From NCBI RefSeq assembly GCF_900108365.1, contig NZ_FNWQ01000004.1:124001-188000 (forward strand): DNA of 64,000 nucleotides. The letters are read 5' to 3'. Below are positions 63,895 to 64,000 of this stretch, piece by piece. The DNA comes from Chryseobacterium culicis. GTDB taxonomy: Bacteria; Bacteroidota; Bacteroidia; Flavobacteriales; Weeksellaceae. The translations under genes and the position numbers were made by a program. How positions within the stretch are numbered: the first letter of the stretch is position 1; the number at the start of each line of letters is the position of its first letter. The notes under the pieces were generated by a model. That model did no database searches and had not been told where the DNA came from. It saw only the letters and a program-made list of their open reading frames with translations.

Positions 63895-64000
63895 ATTTTT
63901 TATATTTAAATGTTAATGAGGCAAAGATGGCCCATAAAAATCGTCTTAACATGGTGAAATTTTCGGGAATTTTGTAAAATTTCAATAATATTTTCAAGTT

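Overview
The window looks like a chromosomal segment of a Flavobacteriia member, most likely Chryseobacterium or a close relative. The evidence is the low GC content, the Bacteroidetes-type promoters (TTTG, about 17-19 nt, TAnnTTTG) seen before many genes, near absence of Shine-Dalgarno sequences, tRNA genes without encoded CCA, DUF1800/DUF1501 and DUF2975/HTH gene pairs, a Bacteroidetes-type Hcp (TssD), and double-glycine-leader peptides beginning MKNLKKLSRE. No names were supplied, and all assignments rest on reading the sequence.

Layout. 0-12.3 kb is mostly housekeeping. It holds the end of an SH3-like gene, an AT-rich lipoprotein, tyrA behind a Tyr-codon leader peptide and attenuator, serine dehydratase, a Crp/Fnr gene broken by a clean 241-bp inversion, an ammonium transporter, a hydrolase, two YceI genes, glucokinase, an outer-membrane barrel, and a DUF1800/DUF1501 pair.

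12.5-26 kb is the most interesting part. A WYL regulator and a HopJ-like gene diverge from rtcB (RNA ligase). rtcB is followed by a tRNA-like RNA whose anticodon arm is replaced by a 45-nt insert, then three tandem covarying hairpins, then a 584-aa protein with a TerD-like C-terminus. After three cobalamin genes (cobC, cobS, cobT) and a lipoprotein comes a compact operon: nucleotidyltransferase, ATP-grasp protein, polynucleotide-kinase-like ATPase, Thg1-like 3'-5' polymerase, and (from its own promoter) a second nucleotidyltransferase. The rtcB promoter and the promoter of this operon share the same upstream element (CTACGCAA-N5-TTRCG) at exactly the same distance from the -7 box. I therefore propose one RNA-damage/repair regulon with its own structured RNAs.

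26-44 kb holds a TfoX-like protein, a DUF2975/HTH pair, an ABC ATPase with a permease fused to an M1 aminopeptidase, pnp and rpsO (separated by a sugar transporter and DUF4260), and a duplicated two-peptide locus of four Cys-rich double-glycine-leader peptides (each pair with its own promoter and terminator). It ends with mgtE, a BtuF-like protein, a cupin, a GAF-type methionine sulfoxide reductase, a conserved protein of unknown function, an MBL hydrolase and tRNA-Leu(CAA).

44.6-54.9 kb is a type VI secretion (T6SS subtype iii) accessory island: TssD, VgrG, a DUF2235 phospholipase-like effector with DUF2931 lipoprotein, a PAAR-like/GH19 muramidase-like effector, and several AT-rich secreted proteins that are immunity candidates. 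No core tss genes are present.

55-64 kb holds a VIT-family transporter, then a polyol/fructose operon (dehydrogenase, MFS transporter, outer-membrane protein, fructokinase) controlled by a divergent LacI regulator with two perfect palindromic operators, a shortened iron-permease-like gene, lgt and an SDR oxidoreductase.
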